DNA of 64,000 nt from CAYWWY01 sp964580185. GTDB lineage: Bacteria > Thermotogota > Thermotogae > MWEM01. The stretch lies in the NCBI GenBank assembly GCA_964580185.1, contig CAZOJQ010000003.1, forward strand, positions 1 through 64,000. Direction: 5' to 3'. This document shows, one piece after another, positions 1-7,271 of this stretch. Positions within the stretch are counted from its first letter, which is position 1. Each line of letters starts with the position of its first letter. Both the position numbers and the translations under genes were made by a program. A model generated the notes under the pieces. It saw only the letters and a program-made list of their open reading frames with translations. It had not been told where the DNA came from and did not search any database.

Positions 1-71
1 ATTTGAACCTTCGAAGGCATTCTGCCAGCGGATTTACAGTCCGCCCCCTTTGGCCGCTTGGGTACCTTACC
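1..71 (-). tRNA. tRNA-Tyr (GTA), 3' end cut by window edge
   Basis: Read on the minus strand, the segment gives acceptor strand GGTAAGG, TA at positions 8-9, a D arm, anticodon stem-loop CGGACTGTAAATCCG with anticodon GTA, a class II variable arm, and the beginning of the T loop (GGTTCAAAT). The 5' end is at 71. The acceptor 3' strand and CCA lie beyond the window start. It lies just downstream of tRNA-Thr and probably shares its transcript. Confidence 0.9.
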
Positions 72-102
72 ATTGAGACGTTTGGTATGAAATTGCTCAG
101 TC

Positions 103-178
103 TGGAGCCAGCGGCGGGAATCGAACCCACGACCTGCTGATTACAAGTCAGCCGCTCTGCCAGCTGAGCTACACTGGC
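103..178 (-). tRNA. tRNA-Thr (TGT)
   Basis: This is a complete 76-nt cloverleaf including encoded CCA. The acceptor GCCAGTG pairs with CGCTGGC (one G-U pair), the discriminator is T, and the anticodon loop CTTGTAA carries TGT. The T loop reads GGTTCGATT. It is the first gene of a minus-strand tRNA operon with tRNA-Tyr. Confidence 0.95.
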
Positions 179-194
179 CCAAAAACCGAAGCCT

Positions 195-223
195 ATTATA
201 TCTTTTTTCCCGGCCCTTGTCAA
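195..223 (-). promoter_or_regulatory. Sigma-70 promoter of the tRNA-Thr/tRNA-Tyr operon
   Basis: On the minus strand TTGACA (223-218) is separated by exactly 17 nt from TATAAT (200-195), a full consensus match. It lies 17 nt upstream of mature tRNA-Thr. Nothing else is apparent between here and the oppositely oriented tRNA-Ala promoter. Confidence 0.9.
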
Positions 224-387
224 GTGCTATTTGTGTACTGCCTTTCCGATCGATCATCGTTTTCCCACGAATTCCATTAAAATGAGAAAGCTCGGTATTT
301 TGACCGGTTTCCCTAAGACATGCCTGAGGAAAAGATCCCGTTATCCGGGTTTTGGTTGCATTGATCCTATGACGAAATTTAAAGGCT

Positions 388-415
388 TTGACTTTTCTAA
401 AATTTGTGATATAAT
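388..415 (+). promoter_or_regulatory. Sigma-70 promoter of the tRNA-Ala/tRNA-Leu operon
   Basis: TTGACT (388-393), a 16-nt spacer and TATAAT (410-415) lie just upstream of tRNA-Ala. The expected start is near 422, a few bases before the mature 5' end. Confidence 0.85.
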
Positions 416-428
416 TCGGTCTGGAAAT

Positions 429-504
429 GGGGCCGTAGCTCAGCTGGGAGAGCGCTACCTTCGCAAGGTAGAAGCCGTGGGTTCGAATCCCATCGGCTCC
501 ACCA
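429..504 (+). tRNA. tRNA-Ala (CGC)
   Basis: This is a complete 76-nt tRNA. The acceptor GGGGCCG pairs with CGGCTCC and contains the G3-U70 wobble pair, the alanine identity element. The anticodon loop TTCGCAA gives CGC. CCA is encoded. Confidence 0.95.
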
Positions 505-525
505 GGCTCCAAAACCATGATTTAA

Positions 526-614
526 GCCGAGATGGCGGAACAGGCAGACGCGTCGGTCTCAAAAACCGAAGAGGAGTGATCCTCGTGTGGGTTCGATTCC
601 CACTCTCGGCACCA
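526..614 (+). tRNA. tRNA-Leu (CAA)
   Basis: This is a complete 89-nt class II tRNA. The acceptor GCCGAGA pairs with TCTCGGC, the anticodon loop CTCAAAA gives CAA (reads UUG), and there is a long variable arm and encoded CCA. It is 21 nt downstream of tRNA-Ala in the same orientation. Confidence 0.95.
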
Positions 615-626
615 TATCGTATTCCA

Positions 627-655
627 CAAATACGGACCCATCCGTATTTGCTTTT
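627..655 (+). terminator. Intrinsic terminator of the tRNA-Ala/Leu operon
   Basis: A perfect 10-bp stem CAAATACGGA / TCCGTATTTG with a CCCA loop is followed by CTTTT. It lies 12 nt after tRNA-Leu and abuts the convergent flavodiiron gene. Confidence 0.85.
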
Positions 656-1841
656 AAAGCGTCTTACGAAATTCAACCCCAAAAGCTTTACACCGCTCCC
701 GGTCGTCGGGTGTAGGTTTCCAGAGGGTTTTCATTGGTCCGAGGCTCATTTCAAATCCGGCTTTTTTGAGCGCGTTTTCTAATACTTGTGTTCCTTCGCC
801 GCTCCATCCATAACACCCAAAGGCAGCCGCTTTCTTCCCTTTCATACGAAGCCCGCTAATTTCCTCCAACAACCCTGCAATGGGCGCAAGAATTCCTTTA
901 TTGACTGTAGGGCATCCAACAAGAACCGCTTTGGATTTGAAGATCTGCGTAATGATATCATTCTTGTCGGAGCGCGCGGCGTTAAAGATCTTGACATCCA
1001 TCCCATTTCCTTCCGTTTGCAACCCTTCCGTGATCGCTTCGGCCATAATCCTTGTGCCTTCCCACATCGAATCATAGACAATGGTCACTTGTTCTTCTCG
1101 GTATTTATTTGCCCAAGAAAGGTATTTTTCGACAATTTGAGCCGGATCTTTTCTCCAGATTACACCATGGCTGGGGCAGATCTTTTGTAGCGGAAGATTC
1201 AACGAAGACCATTGCTCGATCTTTTTAATGACCAGTTCGCTAAAAGGAGTGAGGATATTGGCATAGTACTTGATGGCTTCTTGAAAGAGCTCGCATTGAT
1301 CCACCAAATCATTGAATAACAGCTCGGACGCGTAATGCTGTCCGAAAGCGTCATTGCTAAACAGGATTTGATCTCCATCCAAATACTCGAACATGGAATC
1401 GGGCCAATGCAACATAGGTGCTTCGATAAAAGTCAAGGTATGTTTGCCCAGAGACAATTGATCTCCTGTTTTTACTGTACGAAAATCCCATTCTTCATGA
1501 AATTGGCCTTTTAAGGATTGTACCGCGTTTGCCGTGCAATAAATGGGCGTTCCAGCGAAGGCCTTCATTACCTCCGGAAGCGCTCCGCTATGATCGACCT
1601 CTCCGTGGTTGGCAATGATGTAATCCAACGGCCTGCCATTCAGTTCTTTCTTGAGGGTTTCGACAAACTCTTTCGCATAAGGCGTCCAAACGGTATCAAT
1701 GAGCACTGTTTTCTCATCGGTAATAAGATAGGCGTTGTACGAAGATCCGCGGTGCGTGGAATAATCTTCTCCATGAAACTTCCGGAGTTCCCAGTCGATT
1801 ATCCCGATCCAACGAACATGCTCTGTCACCTTTCTCTTCAT
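654..1841 (-). CDS. fprA: FprA-type flavodiiron protein (O2/NO reductase)
   Basis: A cytoplasmic A-type flavoprotein that reduces O2 to water or NO to N2O, using a di-iron centre and FMN; typical of strict anaerobes. The N-terminal metallo-beta-lactamase domain shows the iron-ligand motif H-x-E-x-D-H (NHGEVDHSG, about residue 80). The C-terminal half is a flavodoxin domain beginning near VTIVYDSMWEGT. The length of about 395 aa is normal, and there is no extra rubredoxin domain. Two in-frame ATGs occur at 1847 and 1841. The purine-rich AAAGGGGG is 7 nt from the second, so 1841 is preferred. A TATAAT-like -10 lies at 1882-1877 on the minus strand. The next upstream gene is apbE, also concerned with flavin. 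Confidence 0.93.
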   Translation of the reverse strand: MKRKVTEHVRWIGIIDWELRKFHGEDYSTHRGSSYNAYLITDEKTVLIDTVWTPYAKEFVETLKKELNGRPLDYIIANHGEVDHSGALPEVMKAFAGTPIYCTANAVQSLKGQFHEEWDFRTVKTGDQLSLGKHTLTFIEAPMLHWPDSMFEYLDGDQILFSNDAFGQHYASELLFNDLVDQCELFQEAIKYYANILTPFSELVIKKIEQWSSLNLPLQKICPSHGVIWRKDPAQIVEKYLSWANKYREEQVTIVYDSMWEGTRIMAEAITEGLQTEGNGMDVKIFNAARSDKNDIITQIFKSKAVLVGCPTVNKGILAPIAGLLEEISGLRMKGKKAAAFGCYGWSGEGTQVLENALKKAGFEMSLGPMKTLWKPTPDDRERCKAFGVEFRKTL

Positions 1842-1936
1842 TTTCATACCCCCTTTCGATTTTTCTCCTCAGATCCATTATACTCCGAAAAAAATGGGAT
1901 ATCTGTATCATTTGGTACGCCATTCTTCCCTAGAGG

Positions 1937-2935
1937 TCACCCATACAACCCTGCTTCTTTTTTCGATATCGGATCAAGGGTGTAGACATTGATGCCTTCG
2001 ATGGCGCGAAAATTCCCTTCTAAACCCGTTGAAATATACACATTCAAATCCTTATCAATGAGCACCGTTTCGACCTCTGGAAGCAACCGAAGCAAATATC
2101 GACAACCAGCCATTCCTGAAGAAAAGAAAATGGTTGAAAGGGCGTCGGCTTTTGTAGCGCTTTTTGTGATAATCGTGGCGCTGATTAACCCGGAGTCCGA
2201 AGGGTAGCCTGTCGTAGGGTTGATGATATGATGATAGAAGCGACCGTTTTTTGCTTGGTAATACCGTTGGTAATCTCCTGACGTTGCAACAGACCGGTCA
2301 ATCAGATCGAGAAACCCAATGAGCTGCCCGTTCTCTCTGGGATGCTGAACCCCTACTCTCCAACAAGATCCATCGAGTTTTGAACCAAGCAGGGCAACAT
2401 TCCCTCCAAAATTGGTAAACCCCGATTCCACTCCCTGATTGCGGAAACGATCCAAAACCTGATCTGCAGCAAAGCCTTTCCCGATTCCTCCAAAATCAAC
2501 GGATTGTCTCTCTCGTTCTAAACCCACTGACTGGGAACAATCATCACAGATCACACAGTGATAGTCCACAAGTGCGAGACAAGTTTCGATCTCTTCCCGG
2601 GCAGGAACCGACAGTTCCCTTTTCTCCTGATCCCAAAGTTCGACCAAGGGTCCAATGGTAACATCGAACAAGCCATGACTGATTTCCGAATACTCCAAGG
2701 CGACCTGGAAGAGTTCATATGTTGATTTGCTGACAGGGATCGGTTTTCTCCCTGCCGCATCGCTAATCTGGCTGATTTCGCTTTCCGCAACGAATCGACT
2801 GAGCAAACGATTCAATCGGTTGACCTCTTGTTCCGCTTCCTCAAGAACCTTTTCGGAATGATCTCCACAAACCCTGTGGGTAATCACTGTCCCCATACAT
2901 AGTTGGTCCCGTTGTCTGATCTCATGCTCTGCCAC
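1937..2935 (-). CDS. apbE: FAD:protein FMN transferase (ApbE family)
   Basis: Transfers FMN from FAD onto a threonine of target proteins, typically Rnf/Nqr subunits and related flavoproteins. The sequence shows the family landmarks: MGTVITHR near the N-terminus, the central GLFDVTIGPLVELW, the glycine-rich VDFGGIGKGFAADQVLD, and ATSGDYQRY with HHIINPTTGYPSDS. The length of 332 aa is normal. No signal peptide or lipobox is seen, so the protein appears cytoplasmic, unlike the lipoprotein forms. It starts at GTG (2935) preceded by GAGGAAG. No flavinylation target gene is in the window. Confidence 0.93.
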   Translation of the reverse strand: MAEHEIRQRDQLCMGTVITHRVCGDHSEKVLEEAEQEVNRLNRLLSRFVAESEISQISDAAGRKPIPVSKSTYELFQVALEYSEISHGLFDVTIGPLVELWDQEKRELSVPAREEIETCLALVDYHCVICDDCSQSVGLERERQSVDFGGIGKGFAADQVLDRFRNQGVESGFTNFGGNVALLGSKLDGSCWRVGVQHPRENGQLIGFLDLIDRSVATSGDYQRYYQAKNGRFYHHIINPTTGYPSDSGLISATIITKSATKADALSTIFFSSGMAGCRYLLRLLPEVETVLIDKDLNVYISTGLEGNFRAIEGINVYTLDPISKKEAGLYG

Positions 2936-3047
2936 AAAACCACTTCCTCAAATCATCCATGATACCACTATACGATGATCCATGATCTCGAAAAAAACGG
3001 AATACTGAATGTCTCAAATAACTTTTGATTCGGACCAGCAAGCGGTT

Positions 3048-4661
3048 TCAAACCGACAGTCTATTCTTACCGGATTTTTTCGATCGATAAAGAGCTTTGT
3101 CTGCCTCACGAATCCATTCTTCCGCATGAGCGTGGCTGCTTTGGTTTGGAGATATGCCTACGCTGATCGTGACATAGTGTGTTATTCCTTCTACGAGAAA
3201 CGGTTTTTCGGAAACGGCTTTGCGGATTTTTTCTCCAATCCATCGCGCTTGCTTTTCGTTGGTATTAAGCAGGAGGATTCCGAACTCGTCCCCGCCATAC
3301 CGCCCGATCGCGTCTGTCGATCGGATCTTTTCTTTTGTTCTTTTTGCGACTTCTCTAAGGATTGCATCACCGACGACATGTCCATAGGTATCGTTAAACT
3401 TCTTATAATTATCAATATCAAAAAGAAGCAAAAAAGAAGGATGGTTTTGACCGGGCGAGCCGATATGATTGTCTAGGATGGTTTTAAAGCTCGTTTGATT
3501 GTAAAGACCGGTCAACCCGTCTTTTGTGGATTTTTCTAAAAGGGTGTTTTTTTCCTGGAAAAGACTGCGGTAATCTTTGACAAGCAAGAATCCGTGCATA
3601 AAAATAAAGGCGAATATACCATGATCTCTAAGATAAGGCGCATTCGGAATCGATTGAGAAAACTGGTCCACAATCAGGAGAGAAAAGATCGAACAACCCA
3701 ACATGAAAAACACGACCGCTGTCATCTTGCTTCGAAGCAAAAAATAGGCATACGCGAAAAAAGCGAGTAGGACAATCAAACCCAAATCAACAATCAGCAT
3801 CAAAAGCCCTCTGGGTAGGAAATTCTCCAGAAGGAAAACGAGCGTAATCAAAGGCATACCCCATAATAGGCGGTTCGAAAACCGCGGGGGATCAAAGAAG
3901 AATCCTCCGATCGATTTTATGAACATAACCAGTCCGAGATAGGTGCAAAAAAAGAGAACCAACATGCCCATATGACTGATCTCGGTCAATTGATCCAAAG
4001 AAATAAAAGCCGTTTCGGCAAAAAGAGGAAAATTACCGACGCATGAAACGAAGATCCCGGTTCCCATAAGGAGGTATGTCTTCTTTTTGGCGCCGATTCC
4101 ATACCATCCCATAGATAGTAGGATAAAAGACAAAAGAACCATTGATCCGAAGTAAAAGGCGATAAAATAGGAATTGAAAAGCAAGCAGTTCCGATCGAAA
4201 GCGATATATTCCTGCATCGTCAGGGTGAATGAGGACAGAAAATGATTACTTTCTGAAGGGAGTTTCGAAAAGGAGATGACTATTTGATTTTCTTCATTCA
4301 GCAGACCTTCGGGTATTAGTGTAACGAGCGCGCTTGGCAACCGGTGGCGCAGTCGGGAGCGTTGGGTCCATTTTGTCAACTCCTGTTCATTGATAAATAC
4401 CCGGAACGCTGCCTCTTTTGAAGATAAGATCATCAGAACTTCGCGATCAGTACCCGAAAAATGCGAAACAAAGGAAACCGTTTTTCCGGTTTCTTGAGAG
4501 ATTGCTTTTGCTTCTGAAACATCGAAAGCCGTGTCACGATTTTCTACGATCCAGATGCCTTGAAGGGATTGTCCTTTTGGGTGGGTTACTTCTATGGAAA
4601 AGACAATGAAGATCAATGAAAGAGTAAGTCCGCAAGCAATCGCTATGAGCTGTTTTCTCAT
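3048..4661 (-). CDS. Membrane diguanylate cyclase (GGDEF), 7TM-like sensor
   Basis: Predicted to make cyclic di-GMP in response to an extracytoplasmic or membrane signal. From the ATG at 4661 the protein has an N-terminal membrane segment, an extracytoplasmic domain of about 140 residues, a run of about seven hydrophobic segments, and a C-terminal GGDEF domain. This order resembles 7TMR-DISM-type sensors. The catalytic motif is intact (RYGGDEFGIL), and the inhibitory RxxD site (RSTD) is five residues upstream, so product inhibition is expected. The reading frame stays open to 4748, but the hydrophobic start MRKQLIAIACG argues for 4661. The ribosome site there is weak. Confidence 0.85.
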   Translation of the reverse strand: MRKQLIAIACGLTLSLIFIVFSIEVTHPKGQSLQGIWIVENRDTAFDVSEAKAISQETGKTVSFVSHFSGTDREVLMILSSKEAAFRVFINEQELTKWTQRSRLRHRLPSALVTLIPEGLLNEENQIVISFSKLPSESNHFLSSFTLTMQEYIAFDRNCLLFNSYFIAFYFGSMVLLSFILLSMGWYGIGAKKKTYLLMGTGIFVSCVGNFPLFAETAFISLDQLTEISHMGMLVLFFCTYLGLVMFIKSIGGFFFDPPRFSNRLLWGMPLITLVFLLENFLPRGLLMLIVDLGLIVLLAFFAYAYFLLRSKMTAVVFFMLGCSIFSLLIVDQFSQSIPNAPYLRDHGIFAFIFMHGFLLVKDYRSLFQEKNTLLEKSTKDGLTGLYNQTSFKTILDNHIGSPGQNHPSFLLLFDIDNYKKFNDTYGHVVGDAILREVAKRTKEKIRSTDAIGRYGGDEFGILLLNTNEKQARWIGEKIRKAVSEKPFLVEGITHYVTISVGISPNQSSHAHAEEWIREADKALYRSKKSGKNRLSV

Positions 4662-4794
4662 GATCCCATCGGGGTTATCTGCGCGTGTTTTAGAAGAATA
4701 AACCGATAAAAGGGCAAATTGTTCCTCTCGAATCGAGAAGAAGCACAAGATCTCCGCACTTCATTCCTCCTGACTCATAATTTGGGGTTTTGCC

Positions 4795-4956
4795 ATGAAA
4801 CGAAACAAGGGAAAGAGAATGCGCATCGTTTTAGGGCGGATCGGCCGTCACAAGATAAGAAGAATCATGAAGGTCAATCAAGGCATATTGACGGAGATAG
4901 TGGTGAGATTCTTGAGGCAATCGGATATGGAACCAAATCCGAATAGAATGGAATGA
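4795..4956 (+). CDS. Possible small basic protein, 53 aa
   Basis: An ATG-initiated frame of 53 codons, rich in Arg and Lys (begins MKRNKGKRMRIVLGRIGRHK), in an otherwise gene-free gap of about 400 nt. GGGG lies 7 nt before the ATG, which is only a weak ribosome site. The terminator hairpin at 4986-5018 lies 30 nt after its stop and works in both directions. No family is recognised. It may be a chance frame; conservation in relatives would decide. Confidence 0.25.
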   Translation: MKRNKGKRMRIVLGRIGRHKIRRIMKVNQGILTEIVVRFLRQSDMEPNPNRME

Positions 4957-4985
4957 TTGAATGAATCAATGAGAGGATGCTCAAG

Positions 4986-5018
4986 AAAAACTGCCTTGGT
5001 TCGGTCCAAGGCAGTTTT
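4986..5018. terminator. Bidirectional intrinsic terminator
   Basis: CTGCCTTGG (4991-4999), loop TTCGGT, CCAAGGCAG (5006-5014), with five A before and four T after, so it has a U tract on either strand. It most likely ends the minus-strand chagasin-like gene. It could also end a plus-strand transcript through 4795-4956. Confidence 0.85.
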
Positions 5019-5059
5019 ATTGATTGTCCGAAACAGATCAGTTCTTTGGTTGGTTGGTC

Positions 5060-5800
5060 TTATTCATGAATGTGAATGACATACACCTTCTCGTCGATTG
5101 CTTGTTCTTTTCCTTCCCAGCTCCGGTAGTACAGGAAATGAACCCATACGATACCCGGTTTCGTCGCGTGGAAGTCCCATTGCATCGTTCGTGGTGCTCC
5201 GACTAACCCTTCTTGCGGGGGGATTTTCACTTTCGATTCGATCAAGGAAAGACTATCGGGATCTGATATCTCGAAAAACCATTGGTACCCGGTTGTTGGG
5301 TTTTCTTCCAATATGACACTCATCAATTGACCGACGGATGGATGATTGGTTACTTCTTTAAGGTCGATGAATATTTGGATTCCGGGTTGATCGAGAACAC
5401 TTACATGGAAGATTCGAGTGTCTTCCGGTTTTTGCGAGGTTTCCCAACTCCGTACATAATCGAACTGGATCTGGCTAAATCCCGGTTTGATGCTGCGGAA
5501 TTCCCATTGCACATCTCTACCCGCTCCCAGAGGAGCCTGCCCACCTGTTTCCGCAGATCCTCCTCCGACGACTTCAAATGAACGAAATTCTAGGATATCC
5601 CAACGAGAGATTTCAAATACCCACTGATAGCCTGTAGTTGGGTTTTCATGGAGGGTAACCAACAATGGTTGTCCCAAAGCTACCGAATTGGTCGTTTCCT
5701 CTAAGATAACCGGACTATTCGCAAACACCACTGTAAAACTGAGACACATAATCCCTGCCAATACCAACACAGAGATCGTTTTGAAGAATGTTTGATTCAT
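5060..5800 (-). CDS. Secreted tandem chagasin-type (I42) cysteine protease inhibitor
   Basis: Predicted exported inhibitor of papain-like cysteine proteases. After a signal peptide (hydrophobic stretch ISVLVLAGIMCLSFTVVFA) there are two chagasin-like domains of about 105 residues. Each carries the three inhibitory loops of the family: NPTTGYQW in both, a glycine-rich loop (PLGAGRD in the first, GLVGAPR in the second), and RSWE in both, where chagasin has RPW. Single-domain proteins of about 110 aa are the usual form. Start ATG 5800 has AAAGGAG 8 nt upstream; the longer frame to 5890 lacks such support. No cognate protease gene is in the window. Confidence 0.85.
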   Translation of the reverse strand: MNQTFFKTISVLVLAGIMCLSFTVVFANSPVILEETTNSVALGQPLLVTLHENPTTGYQWVFEISRWDILEFRSFEVVGGGSAETGGQAPLGAGRDVQWEFRSIKPGFSQIQFDYVRSWETSQKPEDTRIFHVSVLDQPGIQIFIDLKEVTNHPSVGQLMSVILEENPTTGYQWFFEISDPDSLSLIESKVKIPPQEGLVGAPRTMQWDFHATKPGIVWVHFLYYRSWEGKEQAIDEKVYVIHIHE

Positions 5801-5943
5801 GTTCCCACTCCTTTCGTTTGCTGCCTCTTTTGGATTCTCAATCAAAATTCCTGATCCGGAATCGGATCGGTAATCGATTTTTTTTCCCAAAGCAATTGAC
5901 GGAAAGAGAATGGAAATCGTAACGGGCGAAAAGAAAACAGCTA

Positions 5944-5972
5944 TTGACGAATCGGGAAAATGATGATATCAT
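5944..5972 (+). promoter_or_regulatory. malE promoter with palindrome over the -10
   Basis: TTGACG (5944-5949), 17-nt spacer, TATCAT (5967-5972). The 10-bp palindrome ATGATATCAT (5963-5972) covers the -10 box and could be a repressor site. The operator reading is inference. Confidence 0.65.
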
Positions 5973-6021
5973 AGACTTGTTATAAGTATCTCTCTACTCA
6001 ATCAAAGAGGAGGCGAAGCTT

Positions 6022-7206
6022 ATGAAAAAACTACTGGTATGGGTTATTGCGCTTGCGTTGGTTGCATCCATTGGGCTGGCAGCAGTTCCTGGACGATTGA
6101 CCATCTGGTGCTCTGAAAAACAAGTAGGCGTGTTGCAACGACTGGGAGATGAGTTTGAAGCCCAATACGGTATACCTGTTGATGTGGTAGAAGTCCCATT
6201 TGGCGATATTCAAACCAAATTTCTCACTGCAGCGCCTGCTGGTGAAGGACCCGATATCATTGTGGGTGCCCATGACCGAATTGCGGAATTGGTTGTTAAC
6301 GGACTATTAACGCCAGTTGATTTTTTGACCGCTAGAGATAAAGCCGAATTTATGGATACTGCTTTAGAAGCCTTCAGCTTTGGCGGAAAGCTCTATGGGA
6401 TCCCTTATGCGATTGAAGCCATGGCATTTATCTACAACAAAGATTATCTACCTGAACCTCCAAAAACGATGGAAGAGTTTCTGCCCATTGCCAAAGAATA
6501 CACATCCGATGAATTCAGAGGCTTTGTCTATTTTGCCGGGAATTTCTACCACTCGGCAGCCTTCTTGTTCGCTGGAGGCGGATATGTGTTCAAAATGACC
6601 GATCAAGGACTCGATTCTACAGATATCGGTTTGGCAAACGAAGGCGCGATTATGGGTGCTGATTTCATCAAGCAGCTATACCGAGAAGGAGTATTGAAAA
6701 TCGGTGATGGGTATGAAATCATGGATGGGCTTTTCAAAGACGGAATGGCCATGGCGATTCTTAATGGCCCATGGGCGATTGCAGACTACAAAAGAGCCGG
6801 AATCGATTATGGAATTGCCCCAGTTCCTTCGATCAACGGGCATCCTGGCCGTCCGTTCACGGGCGTCCAAGGATTTATGATCAGTTCCAAATCCCCCAAT
6901 ACCCTCTTTGCAATTGATTTCCTGGCGAACTTTGTGAATACCCAGGATGTCATGTACCGAATCTTCCTGGAAGATCCACGACCACCGGTCCGTTTGGATG
7001 TTTTGAATATGGTCAAAGACGAACCTGATGTAGCCCCATTCGCAAATAGCGCAGCATTTGGGATTCCTATGCCCAATATCCCTGAGATGGGCGCAGTATG
7101 GGGTTCAATGGATGATGCCTTAAGCCAGATAATCAATGATCAGCTTCCCGCATCGGAAGCATTGAAGCAAGCGGTAGAAAAAATCCGGACTGCATTGGGC
7201 CAATAA
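6022..7206 (+). CDS. malE: Maltose/maltodextrin-type ABC substrate-binding protein
   Basis: Extracytoplasmic sugar-binding lipid-free protein that feeds the MalF/MalG permease encoded next. A signal peptide (MKKLLVWVIALALVASIGLAAV) is followed by a family 1 binding fold, with LTIWCSEKQVGVLQRLGDEF, GPDIIVGAHDRIAELV and YGIPYAIEAMAFIYNK all characteristic of MalE. The 394 aa length is normal. GAGGAGG lies 9 nt before the ATG. A terminator-like hairpin separates it from malF, which would give more binding protein than permease. The exact sugar (maltose, maltodextrin or trehalose) cannot be told from sequence. Confidence 0.92.
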   Translation: MKKLLVWVIALALVASIGLAAVPGRLTIWCSEKQVGVLQRLGDEFEAQYGIPVDVVEVPFGDIQTKFLTAAPAGEGPDIIVGAHDRIAELVVNGLLTPVDFLTARDKAEFMDTALEAFSFGGKLYGIPYAIEAMAFIYNKDYLPEPPKTMEEFLPIAKEYTSDEFRGFVYFAGNFYHSAAFLFAGGGYVFKMTDQGLDSTDIGLANEGAIMGADFIKQLYREGVLKIGDGYEIMDGLFKDGMAMAILNGPWAIADYKRAGIDYGIAPVPSINGHPGRPFTGVQGFMISSKSPNTLFAIDFLANFVNTQDVMYRIFLEDPRPPVRLDVLNMVKDEPDVAPFANSAAFGIPMPNIPEMGAVWGSMDDALSQIINDQLPASEALKQAVEKIRTALGQ

Positions 7207-7224
7207 TCGGTCCGAACCAAAAAG

Positions 7225-7251
7225 AAGGGATGGCGTATGCCATCCCTTTTT
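7225..7251 (+). terminator. Hairpin between malE and malF (partial terminator)
   Basis: AAGGGATGGC (7225-7234), loop GTAT, GCCATCCCTT (7239-7248), then a T run to 7251. It stands between malE and malF with no new promoter evident, so it probably lets only part of the transcripts continue. Confidence 0.8.
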
Positions 7252-7271
7252 GATATAGGGGAGGTGTGGAG

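Noticed and set aside
231..782. Open frame of 183 codons across the tRNA-Ala and tRNA-Leu genes
   Set aside because: It runs through two complete tRNA genes and their promoter; no ribosome site or family. The same holds for minus-strand frames at 141-518 and 455-682.
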